The translations under genes and the position numbers were made by a program. This document shows positions 8,020 to 18,221 of a DNA stretch of 64,000 nt, one piece after another. The DNA comes from a virus: positions 1 to 64,000 of the IMG/VR virus record IMGVR_UViG_3300032291_003216; one strand, written 5' to 3'. Every line of letters starts with the position of its first letter. Position 1 is the stretch's first letter. The notes under the pieces are model-generated. The model saw only the letters and a program-made list of their open reading frames with translations. It did no database searches and was not told the origin of the DNA.

Positions 8020-11000
8020 TTAGATTCCGGTGGTTTCCTTGAGCTTGGTCGGTTCCTCGTACTTGGCGGCCTTCTGCGCCGTCGTGAGCGAGACGTCCAT
8101 GCCCGCTGCGGCCCGCGCCCATCGTAGCAGTTCGCCACGAATGTCGGTGCGCTCAAGCGGCGTTTCTTCCGCTCGCAGCAGGATCTGGTTTAGCTCGCCC
8201 AGCGGGCTGTTCTCAAAGGCCAGCGCCCACGCACCGCCGGGGATGTAGTACCGCTCGTCGCGCGTCTTCGCGATGTCGGGGTACTCCGCCTGAAGGCGGC
8301 GGATGCGCTCGGCGTCCTCCTCGGACAGCATCTCAGGGTTCTCAACGAACGGGTCGGCCTGCGCCGGCACGCGGATGAACGTCGTGCCGTACGCCTCGTC
8401 GAGCTGCGCGCCGATCCACGGGTGGACGCGGAGCACCGTGGCGACGCCTTCTGAGGCGAAGGTCGACACCTTCTTTGGCGCGACGAGGTCTTCGGTCGCG
8501 TCGGCGAGGATGGGCGCGAGAATGGGCGAGCGGGTGATGTCGAACGCGGGCTCGAGCACGCGCTTGTACGACACTTCCCGCATGCCGCCTTCGGTGAGGT
8601 CGACGCCAGGAAGCTGGTCCGCCAGCCCCGCAGACAGCAGGAGGTACGCCGCGGAGATCTGCGTGATGTGCTTCAGACCGCCTTCGACCGCCGACTCCGG
8701 CCAGAACAGCTCCATGTAGGAGTGGTCGTCACCCGCCATGCTGTAGTACATCCGCACCGCCTCCGTGCGCGGGAACGGGACCGCGACACCCGCACGGTCG
8801 CGGAAGTACGACATACGCGACGCCTTGTCGGGCCGCACGACCGCATACTGCGCGAACCGCGAGAGGCCCGCCGCGCCGCCGGCCATCCGGATCTCCTGCA
8901 CGCTGCTGGTCAGCTCGACCATCTTACCGTCCTCGACCGACCGAGCCTGACCGCGGAACAGCATCCGCAGCGCGCGCTTCGCCTCAGGCGGCGGGTTGCC
9001 GCCGTAAGAGTCCTCAAACGCCTTGACGATGGCGTAGTAGGAGTCCTGAAGCTCCGGCGGCATCGACTCAACGTCCAACTCGTACTCGCCGCCCACCTCG
9101 CGGAAGAGGATCTCGCTGAGCAGGTCGGCGCTGCGGTCGCGCGCCCGCTTGATCGCCATCATGCGGTAGGCGCCCCACGGGCTGAACATCAGGTTCACGA
9201 CCTGCTGGTTGGCGTTCTTCTGGAACGCCCAGAACGGGAACAGGATGCCGACGAGCCAATGGCGGTCGGCCGCCGTCAGAGACTGGCTGTAGTCGTAGAG
9301 CGCGTCGACCGTGATGCGCGCCGCCGTGCGGGGGTCGTACCCGGCCTCCATCAGCGTCACCATCGCGCCGAGGCGCTCGCGCTCGCCCCACGCTTCGGCC
9401 GTGTCGCCCACCGTCTGCTGCCAGTCGGCGAGGAAGTTCATGAACCGGCCCTTGGCCGACCCCGTCTTGATCGTGCCGGAGACAGAGTCAGCGAACATCG
9501 TGCCTTCGCGGACGATGGCGTTCTGAAGCTCGCGCGTCGACATGCTGGCGAACACGCCTTCCTCGACCGCGATGTTGCGGACAGAGCGGTAGTCGTAGAT
9601 CTTGCCTCCCGCCCGGAACGCACCGTCGACCCCCTCGAGGATCGGGTTGACCTCGATGCGGTACTTCGCCAGCGAGAACCATTCGCCGATCTTCCCGGCG
9701 GCGATGTCGCCGATCTGCTGGAGGCCCGCGCGACTCCTCTCCAGCGCGACAGGAGAGGCGAGACGCCCACCCGAGAGCCGGCTCGCCGCATCCACGACCT
9801 GCTGCCACGCCGGCAGCACCATCACGTCCTGCAACAGGACGCGCGTGAGCGACATCGCGCCGACGCCGAAGCCCGCCTGCATGCTGATCTGCACGAAGTG
9901 GTCGACGGTGTTCATCATAAAGTACCGCTGGCGCAGGAAGAAGCTGCCGCGGGTCATGCGGGTCTTCATGTAGCGGTACAGCAGCGCGTAGGCGTCAGCG
10001 CCCGTCGCGGCCTCGGCAGGACGGTACGAGGCGCGGGAGAGCGCCTTGGCGATGCGGTCACGCGCCTGACGCGGGATGTACAAGTTCGCGTCAAGGACCG
10101 CGTCCTTCACGAACTCAATGTTCGCGCCGAAACGGTTGGCGGTGAACTGGAGCGCGTTGATGTTGTCGAGGCCCGGCTGCTCGCCAACCGACCAGTTGAT
10201 GAGCGCGTTGCGCGTCTTCGCGTTGACCCCGAGCCCCATGCGCGTCAGCGCATCCTTGCCGAGGCTGGCCGCGCCGAACGAGCCGACGAGAACGGCGACG
10301 CGGCGTGCGGCCTCCTCGTCGTAGATGGCCGCGACGTCCTTGAGCAGCGTGGTGACCGCCTGCTCGCTGCTTCCCTTGAAGACGCCACCGGGCCGCGCCG
10401 TCATCCCGGCGAGGTAGGTGATCGTCTCCACGAGGCGCATCTCGTGCGTTGGGCGGTAGGTGCCCGGCGCGTCGACCGCGTTCCGCAGCGCGCCCGACAG
10501 GGCCACGCCGATGTCCTCTTCCGACCCCTTGGCGAGGCTCATGATCTTGTCCATGGCCTGCACCGCGATCCGCCGGTTCTTCGCCTGATCTGCGGTCGCC
10601 TTGGCGAACTCCTTGCCCTCGGAGTCGAAGCCGTAGTTGGCGAGTCGGATCCCTCGATTGGGACTGTTGATGGCGTCGGCGAGGTCCACGAGCGCCTTCT
10701 TCTGGGCCTCGTCCAGCGCCGAGAGCGTGCGCTGGTACATGCCGATTACTGAGCCCATCGAGTCGTGGCCCGCCGACAGCACCGAGCGCCCATCGCGGCG
10801 ACGAACGTCGACCGCGCCCGAGAGGTAGCGCGAGAGCTGCTTGTTGCCGCCCTTGTCGACCGCGTCACGCAGCAGGCCGATGGTGTCGCCGATGTGCTGC
10901 TCAATGATGCGCTCGCCTGTGTCGAGGGCCTTGCGAACCTCAGGCGACAGCTCGCGGGCACCCTTCTCAAGCGCGACATCGCCACCGATGAGCGACCCAG

Positions 11001-14000
11001 CGACAGCGCGAGCCGCCGTGCGGAGCGCCGCCTTGGTGCCCGTTTCGCCCTTGACCGGCGCGATCACCTGTCGGATGGACTCGACCGCCGTCTCCTCGAC
11101 GACGCGCCCGAGCGCGCCGCGGCCCTTGCCCAGCAGGTCGAGGTCGACTCCCTTCTCCGCCGCCTTCTGCATCTGCGCGCGGGTCGTGTACTTGGCCTGC
11201 GCCTCGGCGAGGTCGCGTACCGTCCACGTCTCCTTGCCGAGGATCTTGACGGGGAACTCGATGGCGACGAGGTTGTCCGTCACCTTCTCGCCGCGCGCCT
11301 TCGCAGCGGCCAGCGCGTCGTCGAACTTCTTCTGGATGTCGGCGAGCTGTGCCTTCGGCAGGCCGCGGCGTACCGCCTCGCGGGAGAGAAGGTCGAGGAT
11401 CTCGACCTGATCGTCCGCCTCACCGACCAGCTCGCGGCGCAGCACCTGCTTCAACGTCGCGCCGGTCTGCTCCGTCACGTCGGAGAACGCACGGTTGAAC
11501 GCAGCGCGGACACCGTCATTGATCGTCACGCCCATGCTCGGGTCAGACGCCAAGCGGTAGATGCGGGCCGCAGCGTCCTTGAGGCCGTCGAAGGCGTTGG
11601 ACAGCGTGCCGTTCGGCGCGGTCCCGTCCGCCACATAGCGCGCGAACGCCTGAGCGAAGAGGTCTTCCGCCTTCAGAACTTCGGCCTCGTCGCCGGTGAA
11701 GTCGCCAAACTCATGGCCGACCGTCACGCCGCGCGTCTTCAGCCACGCGACGACGTCGTCCATGTCCTCCGTCGCCAGCACGTTGCGGCGCAGAACACGA
11801 CCCAAACCGTCGAGAACGGTGCTTGCATCCGCGCCTTCGAGCAGATAGATGATCGAACGACCGTCGTCGAGGAACTCGGTGACGCCCGTGACCTTGCCCG
11901 TGGGGCTGACTGCCTTGAAGAAGGTGGACGGCGGAGCTGCGTCTTCGGCTACCGCGGCTGCTGCTTCAGCGGCCTTCGGCTCGACGCTGGCGTAACGGAG
12001 CGCGTCGTACATGCCGGCGTGCGTGGTCTGGGCGTCCTTGAGCCTGTCCCAGAACCAGTGGTGCATGATCGCGCCGAACACTTCGTCGGGCAGATCCGTG
12101 CCTGGAACGCCCTCGGCGCGCAGTGCGCGGAACCGCCCCATCGCGCGGTCGGCCATCGCCACAGCGATCTTGTCGACGTCCTGCCGCGCCTTGAGATCGC
12201 GCGCGAGATCCGACTCGGGGGTCGCAAGCGTGCCGATGTCGGCGCGGCCGGTGAGCCAACCGTTGAACTCGACCGCGTCCATCGTCGGGCTCTCACCGAA
12301 ACCGAGCAGATGCGAGATGAACGGGGTCTTCGCGTTACCGATTCCGTTCAGCTTGCGGACGGCCGCCTCTACCTTCGCGACGTCTCCGCCAGCCGCGTTG
12401 ATCTCGTCAACGACCGACTGAAGGCTCTGCATGGTAGCCGCGCCGGGCTTCGGCACCGAGAACACGCCGGAATTGCGCAGCGTGTTGTTGCCCCAGATGT
12501 CGCGCAGCTTGGCGACAGTTTCCCACGCATCTGCGTCGAACTCGCCGCGCTCCAGCGCGTCCAGTGCGCGCTGTCCGTCGGGCGAGAACATCCACGCTGC
12601 CATCGCCTCTTCCGGCCGTACCTGACGCTGGCCCTTCTTGCCGAGCACGATGAAGCGGTCATCGAGAGGACCGAGGATGGCCTCGACTCGCGTGGCGTCG
12701 ATGGCGCCAGCACGCTGCGAAGCCACGGTGGGGAGGTACGCCTTCGCCACGTCGCGCACCGTGAGGCGTCCCTCGCGCACCTTGTTGCGCTGCTCCAGAA
12801 TGAATGAGGCCACGTTATCCAGATACTCGGGGCGCGCGTCACCGAGGATCTGAAGGAGCTGCGGGGTCGAGATGAACTGCGTCTTCTTCAACTCATCGAG
12901 GATCGCGGAGGCGCTACGCTGCACTTGGAGCGCGGCCCCCTCGCTGAGCATGTTCGACACCGCCGTGCCGTCGCCCTTGAGCACGTCGTCGAGAGCACGG
13001 ATGAGCGGCGCATCGGACGTCAGCCCGAACGCGCTCTTCACCTTCTCCACGAACTCCGTGAGCCACTGCTTCGCCTTGGCGACGAAGCCCTTGTCGGCCG
13101 TGGCGTAGCGCCCGCTGACGATGCGGCTGGCGTTGACGGCCCAGAACTCCGAGGGGTTGGAATACTGGTAGAACGAGCGCGGCAGGGTGCCGTTGGTGAC
13201 GCCTGTCAGCAGCGCCGCCGAGTCGCCCGTGAGCGCTTTCTCCAGCGCGGGCCGCTGCTCCGGCGTCGCGGTGCCGAGCGTCTTCTGGATCTGCTTCGCC
13301 CACTCGTCCACGACGGCCGTCTGGAGCGCCTCTGGCAGCATCTGCTCGGTGTGGTGGAGGATCTCGTGGGCCGCGGTCAGCTCGCTGCCGCGCTCCTTGA
13401 TGAGCGCCACGACGCGGTCGACCGGCTCGTAGAAGCCCGCGACTTCCTCGCCGATTTGCACGCCGAAGCGCTTCTTCGCCGACTCGGCGGTGAGCACGGC
13501 GATGTTGAGGTCGTCCGCGATGCGCGGGTTCTGCCGGATGAGCCACTCGGCGAGGTCCGCCCCGGCCTCGTCGATGACGCCCGCCGCCTTCGCCTGAAGG
13601 AGCTTGGCGCGCGCATCGTCCGCCCCACGCACCAACTGCGCCTGCGACTTCTTCGCGGCGCGCTCCGCCTTCTGCGTGGCGAGGTCACGCTTCACATCAC
13701 CGATGGTGATGTCGTACTCGATCTGGTCGATGCGGCCGGCGTCGAGGTCTTCTGCGGCCTTCCGCAGGCGCGACTCCGCCGCGACGACGAAGCGCTTCGG
13801 CGTGTCGCCCCACGGCGACTTGGCGCTCTGCGCGAGCGACTCGATGCTCGGAAGGATCGTGGCCGACGCGGCTTCCGGCTTCTGAGCCTTGGCGCGCTTG
13901 CCACCACGAATCTTTGCGCCAGTAGGTTGCGCCTCGACAGCCGCCTGGATACTCGGAGAGGCAGCGGGGGCTACGACAGTAGGAGTCGGAGGAGTCGGGG

Positions 14001-17000
14001 CTTCGGCACGAGCCAAGCGCGCTTCGACGTCGGCGATGGCCTGATCGATGGACTGGCCTACGTGCGCCTTGCCGAACTCCGTGCCCGGCCACTTGACGGC
14101 GAGCCCCGCAAGGTGGCGCTCTCGGATCGCCTTGAGATCCGCGAGGGCCTTCTCATCCGCCGCGCGCTGCGCCTGCACACGAGTCGGCCGCGCCGCTCCG
14201 TCTTCTACGCGCAGCATGTTGGACGACGTCCAGACTTCCTTCCCGTCGTCGTAGCGCACCAGCGCGTCGTTCATGCCGGAGCCCAGCGGCTCCCATCGAA
14301 CAACGACGCCGCTCTTCCCTGCCATCGGGTCGGAGACGCGCGCCCCCTCCCACGTCTCTGCGGTGACAGTAGGAGTCGGAGGAGTCGTGACTTCGGCGGC
14401 ACGCGCGACCGGGGCTGCCTCAGCCGGGGCCTCAACGACCGCCGCCGGGGGCGCCTCAACGACAGGGGCTTCGGCGACCGGAGCAGCCTCAGGCGCCTCG
14501 ACGCGCGGAGCCGCCTCGGTGACTTCACGCTCAGCACGGAGGCCCGCTTCGGTGGCCTCGAAGCGCGGCGCGTTGCGAGCGCTCAGCTCGGTGTCGAGGA
14601 TCTGGGCGTAGCCGCTCAGGTTGCGGCGGGCGCGTTCCACGTCGGCAGCAGGAAGCACGCTGTCGACGAGGTCGTCGATGGCGTTCTCGGCGAGGTCGAG
14701 TTGCTTGCGGATCTCGTCGGTCGAGAACGCGCGCACGCGCTTGCTGATCTCGCCCTGCGCCTCAGAGCGGAGCTTCGCCAGCGACGTCGGAGCCGCCTCT
14801 GCGTAGCGCCCACGAAGCTCGTCCATCGGGAAGAACGGATCGCGCTGGAGCAGCGCCTTGATGACGGTCTGCTGCGCTGCGGTCGGCGGCAGCACGGGGC
14901 GTGCGCTGGCCGGCAGTGCGCCGAAAGACACCGGCACCCGGCGCTCACGGCTTAGGTCCGCGAGGCGCTGCGCGCGGGCCGCCACCAACTCGCGGAGCCC
15001 CTCGATGTCCGTCTCGCCGCGCATGACGCGGAGCGCGCCCTTCCGGAAGTTCTCGGCGACCGTCGCGCGGTTGTCCGTACCGGCGAGTCCGTCGATGCGG
15101 CGCGTGATGCGGTCCAACTCCTCGCTCAGCGAGTCAAGCTCAGACACCAGCGCGTCCTGCTCAATGTCCACGAGCGGGATCTCAGCCGTTTCCGGAAGGT
15201 CGCGGCGCATCGTGAGCAGGTCGGGCGCGCCCTTGATGGCCGGCTCGCCCTTCTGGACGCGTGCCTTCATCAGCGCTTCGGCCTCATCGACACCGGCGAG
15301 CAGCGCCTGCATCGGGTTGCCGGTGACAGACGGCACGTTCGTCTCGGCCGCGCCGACCTTCACGAACACGTTGAAGTCGTCGCCGTCGAGCGGCGCGTCG
15401 ACCATGATGCGCACGTCACCCATCACGATGACGAAGGCGCCCGTCGTGCCGTCCGCGCGCCCGTACGAGGCGATGGCCGCAGTGCTGAACCGGCCCGCCC
15501 GCGCGTCGAGGAGGAGGCGCTTCGCCTGGTCGACGTCCGCGATGTCCATCGGCTTGGCGTTGGGGACCGGCGTCGGCTTCCACTTCAGCGCCTTCTTGCC
15601 CGCGCCGCCGAGCGGCGGGGCCGGGGTCGGCGGCACGCTCTTCGGCGCGATGCCGAAGCGCTCAAGGTCCGCGGCAGAGGCCCGCATGATCTGCGGGAAC
15701 TTCTGCTTGTAGAGCTTGAACGGATCGATGCCCTGACGCTTGGCCTGCGACAGGATGAGCTGGTCGTTGACCGCTGCGAGCTTGTAGGCTTCGTCGAAGT
15801 TCTGCCCCGGCATCGCGCGGCGCAGCTGCTTGAGGAACACCTGACCCGCGGCGGACAGGCGCACCGGCTTCCCCGCGGAATCGAGGACGGCGACATCGTC
15901 GAAGAGGTTGATCGGCTGGATACGGAGCTTGCCCCGCTTCGCGATCTCGTCCAGAAGCGCCGCAGCAGCGTAGGCGCGGGCCTCGTTGTTCTTCTCGATG
16001 GCGGCGGACGCGCGGTCGAGCAGCGCGAGGTCAGCCTGCTTCAGGTCGTCGAGCGACTGCCCGGCGATGTCCTTCATCTTCCGGCCGACCTGCGGCACGA
16101 GGCCGCCCTTCGTCGGGACGTGGAGGAGCTTGCGAACCTCCGTGTAGGCGTCCGTCTTGAACGTGTCGTCCGCCTTCAGCGCGGCCTGGAGCGCCTCACG
16201 GAAGTCCTTCTCGCTGGTGAGGAGCGCCGGAGCAACGCGGCGGGCCGCAGCGGCCAGCTTGTCGATGTCCGCAGCCTTGAGCCCCTTCTCCTTCGCGAAC
16301 GGCGCCAGCACGTTGCGCGTCGCGCCCTCGACGTAGTTGGAGATGTACTCCGCCATCGTCTTCGGGAACGCCTGCGCGTGCGCCTGCCGGGCCGCGGCGA
16401 CGCGGTCGAGGAGCTTCTCGGTGGAGAACAGCTCGTCGTAGTCGGCGTAGGGGACGTCCTTCGTGTCCGTCTTCGCGCTGAGCGTCTCACGACGCATCGA
16501 CGGGTGCTGCCACACGCGACCGGCGGCTTCCTGCTCGGCGGCCTTGATGCGCGAGCCGATGATGGCCGTCAGATCGTCCGACGCCGTGTCCGTCATCGGG
16601 TCGACGAGCTTCATCAGCTCAGCGGCCGAAGCGTCGTAGTTGTTGAGCTGGTCGGCGACGGCGGGCGTGAGGCGGCGAAGCTCGACCTCCGCAACGCGCG
16701 CCGCCTCGAAGTTCTTCGCAGCGCGGGACTCCGCGATGGTCTTCAGAAGCGCCGTGACCTCCGGCGCGATCTTGCGGATGCGGTTGTACTCCACGCCCGC
16801 CTTCACGACCTTGCCCGCCTTGCCGGCGGCGAGGAGCATGTCGGGGAAGATCACGGAGGCCGCGAAGCCAGCAGCGACCGCCGGATAGCGGACAAGCGGC
16901 GTCGCGCCTTCGGAGTGGTCGAGGGCGTACTCCAAGAAGTTCGCGCCCGTCGCGACACCCTCAGACACGGGGCGCCCCTCAAGCGCGGCGACCGTCGCCG

Positions 17001-18120
17001 ACTGCGGGATGTCGATGGCGCGGAGCAGGACGCCGAGCGGCGACTCCTGACGGAAGATCGCCTGGCCCTTGTTGTTGAAGCCGATGATCTCGATGTTCGG
17101 CGAGAGCGCGCCGAAGAACGACGGGGCCTCGCGACCCTCGGTCACGTCGACATCGCCGAGCGTGATCGCCGGCGTCCACTGCCCGACCGTCTTGTAGGCG
17201 ATGACCTCGTTCGTCGCCTGACGGCGCAGGCGCGCCACCTTCTCGACCGCCTGCGGGTCGGATGGCGTGATGCCCGCGCGCTTCTTCAGCTCCTCAAGGC
17301 GGGACTCGATGTACTTCTGCGTGCCGCCGGTCGCCATCGACCGACCGTAGAGGTCGTAGATCTTCGACGCCTGCGGGTCGCTCTTGAGCGCCTCGATGAG
17401 GGCCGCGGAGATGGTGTACCCGTGCTCGCCCGGCTTCGCGATGTCAGGCAGCACAGCCTGCGTGCCCGCCGCGGTGTAGCCAGCCAGCGCACCGGCGGGA
17501 CCGAAGCCCTTGTCCACGCCCGCACGCTTCAGTTCAAGCGTGTCAGGGGCCTCTCCGCGCGTCGCCTTCTCAAAGTCGGTTGAGAGCTTGGTCAGCGCCG
17601 CCTTGCGCTCCTCGACGGGGAGGAAGCCCATGACGCCGCGCTCGCGGGCCGCCTTGGCGATCTCGTCGTAGCTGCGACCCTTCTGCCCCGCCTTGTAGAT
17701 CGAGTCGAGGTCAACGCCCTGCGCCTCGGCGACACGCTTGAAGTCAGCTGCCGACATTCCAAGAGCCGCGGCCGCAGGCGCAATCGCGCCTTCTGCGTTC
17801 AGCGTATTCGCGCGGTCGTAGAACGCCTTGTAGTCGACGACGCGCGCCATGTCGGGCGGCAGTTCCAGCGTGGGCTGCGGCGGAACCTCAACCTTGGGCA
17901 GCGCGACCGGCTCCACCTTCGGAGTTTCTTCGCGCTTGGCCTTGACCACCTTGACCGGAGCAGTTACAGGAAGGGCAGCGGGGGCTACGCTCTTAGAAGG
18001 CGGGGCCATCGGCGCGAACGTGCTGGGCTCGACGGCGGCCGGAGGCGGCGCGACAGGGGCCGCAGCAGCGGCCTTCTTGGCATCCATCGCGGCCTTGAAC
18101 TCAGCGTAGTTGCGCGCCAT
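8020..18120 (-). CDS. Giant internal virion (ejection) polyvalent protein with zincin-like protease motif
   Basis: 3366 aa, the largest gene here. Pro/Ala-rich segments lie near residues 1-60 and again at about 1170-1230, like flexible linkers. A small SH3/KOW-like stretch follows (SGVVVRWEPLGSGMNDALVRYDDG). Residues 1585-1590 are HEILHH, a zinc-metallopeptidase HExxH motif in a helix (ELTAAHEILHHTEQML). Around residues 2950-2985 comes a hydrophobic element, GILFPFWAFQKNANQQV, resembling the conserved C-terminal motif of phage large polyvalent proteins. Its place after the 214- and 1037-aa virion proteins parallels T7 genes 14-15-16, so a DNA-ejection role is likely. No RNA polymerase catalytic motif was recognised. 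The ATG follows CGGAGACGTAG. Confidence 0.8.
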   Translation of the reverse strand: MARNYAEFKAAMDAKKAAAAAPVAPPPAAVEPSTFAPMAPPSKSVAPAALPVTAPVKVVKAKREETPKVEPVALPKVEVPPQPTLELPPDMARVVDYKAFYDRANTLNAEGAIAPAAAALGMSAADFKRVAEAQGVDLDSIYKAGQKGRSYDEIAKAARERGVMGFLPVEERKAALTKLSTDFEKATRGEAPDTLELKRAGVDKGFGPAGALAGYTAAGTQAVLPDIAKPGEHGYTISAALIEALKSDPQASKIYDLYGRSMATGGTQKYIESRLEELKKRAGITPSDPQAVEKVARLRRQATNEVIAYKTVGQWTPAITLGDVDVTEGREAPSFFGALSPNIEIIGFNNKGQAIFRQESPLGVLLRAIDIPQSATVAALEGRPVSEGVATGANFLEYALDHSEGATPLVRYPAVAAGFAASVIFPDMLLAAGKAGKVVKAGVEYNRIRKIAPEVTALLKTIAESRAAKNFEAARVAEVELRRLTPAVADQLNNYDASAAELMKLVDPMTDTASDDLTAIIGSRIKAAEQEAAGRVWQHPSMRRETLSAKTDTKDVPYADYDELFSTEKLLDRVAAARQAHAQAFPKTMAEYISNYVEGATRNVLAPFAKEKGLKAADIDKLAAAARRVAPALLTSEKDFREALQAALKADDTFKTDAYTEVRKLLHVPTKGGLVPQVGRKMKDIAGQSLDDLKQADLALLDRASAAIEKNNEARAYAAAALLDEIAKRGKLRIQPINLFDDVAVLDSAGKPVRLSAAGQVFLKQLRRAMPGQNFDEAYKLAAVNDQLILSQAKRQGIDPFKLYKQKFPQIMRASAADLERFGIAPKSVPPTPAPPLGGAGKKALKWKPTPVPNAKPMDIADVDQAKRLLLDARAGRFSTAAIASYGRADGTTGAFVIVMGDVRIMVDAPLDGDDFNVFVKVGAAETNVPSVTGNPMQALLAGVDEAEALMKARVQKGEPAIKGAPDLLTMRRDLPETAEIPLVDIEQDALVSELDSLSEELDRITRRIDGLAGTDNRATVAENFRKGALRVMRGETDIEGLRELVAARAQRLADLSRERRVPVSFGALPASARPVLPPTAAQQTVIKALLQRDPFFPMDELRGRYAEAAPTSLAKLRSEAQGEISKRVRAFSTDEIRKQLDLAENAIDDLVDSVLPAADVERARRNLSGYAQILDTELSARNAPRFEATEAGLRAEREVTEAAPRVEAPEAAPVAEAPVVEAPPAAVVEAPAEAAPVARAAEVTTPPTPTVTAETWEGARVSDPMAGKSGVVVRWEPLGSGMNDALVRYDDGKEVWTSSNMLRVEDGAARPTRVQAQRAADEKALADLKAIRERHLAGLAVKWPGTEFGKAHVGQSIDQAIADVEARLARAEAPTPPTPTVVAPAASPSIQAAVEAQPTGAKIRGGKRAKAQKPEAASATILPSIESLAQSAKSPWGDTPKRFVVAAESRLRKAAEDLDAGRIDQIEYDITIGDVKRDLATQKAERAAKKSQAQLVRGADDARAKLLQAKAAGVIDEAGADLAEWLIRQNPRIADDLNIAVLTAESAKKRFGVQIGEEVAGFYEPVDRVVALIKERGSELTAAHEILHHTEQMLPEALQTAVVDEWAKQIQKTLGTATPEQRPALEKALTGDSAALLTGVTNGTLPRSFYQYSNPSEFWAVNASRIVSGRYATADKGFVAKAKQWLTEFVEKVKSAFGLTSDAPLIRALDDVLKGDGTAVSNMLSEGAALQVQRSASAILDELKKTQFISTPQLLQILGDARPEYLDNVASFILEQRNKVREGRLTVRDVAKAYLPTVASQRAGAIDATRVEAILGPLDDRFIVLGKKGQRQVRPEEAMAAWMFSPDGQRALDALERGEFDADAWETVAKLRDIWGNNTLRNSGVFSVPKPGAATMQSLQSVVDEINAAGGDVAKVEAAVRKLNGIGNAKTPFISHLLGFGESPTMDAVEFNGWLTGRADIGTLATPESDLARDLKARQDVDKIAVAMADRAMGRFRALRAEGVPGTDLPDEVFGAIMHHWFWDRLKDAQTTHAGMYDALRYASVEPKAAEAAAAVAEDAAPPSTFFKAVSPTGKVTGVTEFLDDGRSIIYLLEGADASTVLDGLGRVLRRNVLATEDMDDVVAWLKTRGVTVGHEFGDFTGDEAEVLKAEDLFAQAFARYVADGTAPNGTLSNAFDGLKDAAARIYRLASDPSMGVTINDGVRAAFNRAFSDVTEQTGATLKQVLRRELVGEADDQVEILDLLSREAVRRGLPKAQLADIQKKFDDALAAAKARGEKVTDNLVAIEFPVKILGKETWTVRDLAEAQAKYTTRAQMQKAAEKGVDLDLLGKGRGALGRVVEETAVESIRQVIAPVKGETGTKAALRTAARAVAGSLIGGDVALEKGARELSPEVRKALDTGERIIEQHIGDTIGLLRDAVDKGGNKQLSRYLSGAVDVRRRDGRSVLSAGHDSMGSVIGMYQRTLSALDEAQKKALVDLADAINSPNRGIRLANYGFDSEGKEFAKATADQAKNRRIAVQAMDKIMSLAKGSEEDIGVALSGALRNAVDAPGTYRPTHEMRLVETITYLAGMTARPGGVFKGSSEQAVTTLLKDVAAIYDEEAARRVAVLVGSFGAASLGKDALTRMGLGVNAKTRNALINWSVGEQPGLDNINALQFTANRFGANIEFVKDAVLDANLYIPRQARDRIAKALSRASYRPAEAATGADAYALLYRYMKTRMTRGSFFLRQRYFMMNTVDHFVQISMQAGFGVGAMSLTRVLLQDVMVLPAWQQVVDAASRLSGGRLASPVALERSRAGLQQIGDIAAGKIGEWFSLAKYRIEVNPILEGVDGAFRAGGKIYDYRSVRNIAVEEGVFASMSTRELQNAIVREGTMFADSVSGTIKTGSAKGRFMNFLADWQQTVGDTAEAWGERERLGAMVTLMEAGYDPRTAARITVDALYDYSQSLTAADRHWLVGILFPFWAFQKNANQQVVNLMFSPWGAYRMMAIKRARDRSADLLSEILFREVGGEYELDVESMPPELQDSYYAIVKAFEDSYGGNPPPEAKRALRMLFRGQARSVEDGKMVELTSSVQEIRMAGGAAGLSRFAQYAVVRPDKASRMSYFRDRAGVAVPFPRTEAVRMYYSMAGDDHSYMELFWPESAVEGGLKHITQISAAYLLLSAGLADQLPGVDLTEGGMREVSYKRVLEPAFDITRSPILAPILADATEDLVAPKKVSTFASEGVATVLRVHPWIGAQLDEAYGTTFIRVPAQADPFVENPEMLSEEDAERIRRLQAEYPDIAKTRDERYYIPGGAWALAFENSPLGELNQILLRAEETPLERTDIRGELLRWARAAAGMDVSLTTAQKAAKYEEPTKLKETTGI

Positions 18121-18221
18121 CTACGTCTCCGATGGCGCAACCCTATCACAACAGACATGCGTGCGCCCGTCCGCAGCGTAGCATATTGCCACGGCGGTCG
18201 GGCGACGGGGGTTGGCGGTGG
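18121..18221 (-). promoter_or_regulatory. Intergenic leader of the giant gene with TGTGATAG motif
   Basis: A 101-bp gap between two minus-strand genes. CTATCACA at 18143-18150 (minus strand TGTGATAG) matches the motif of the 7.5-kb stem-loop and lies about 23 bases before the start codon. No convincing -35 box was found, so this could be an extended -10 promoter or a regulator site. The GGAG ribosome site follows. Confidence 0.4.

Noticed and set aside
8668-12807. Two long plus-strand open frames across the giant gene
   Set aside because: They are Arg/Val/His-rich shadow translations opposite well-coded minus-strand protein, without ribosome sites.
8020-18120. N4-type virion RNA polymerase
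   Set aside because: Size and position are suggestive, but I could not recognise the RNA polymerase catalytic motifs in the sequence. A profile search would settle it.
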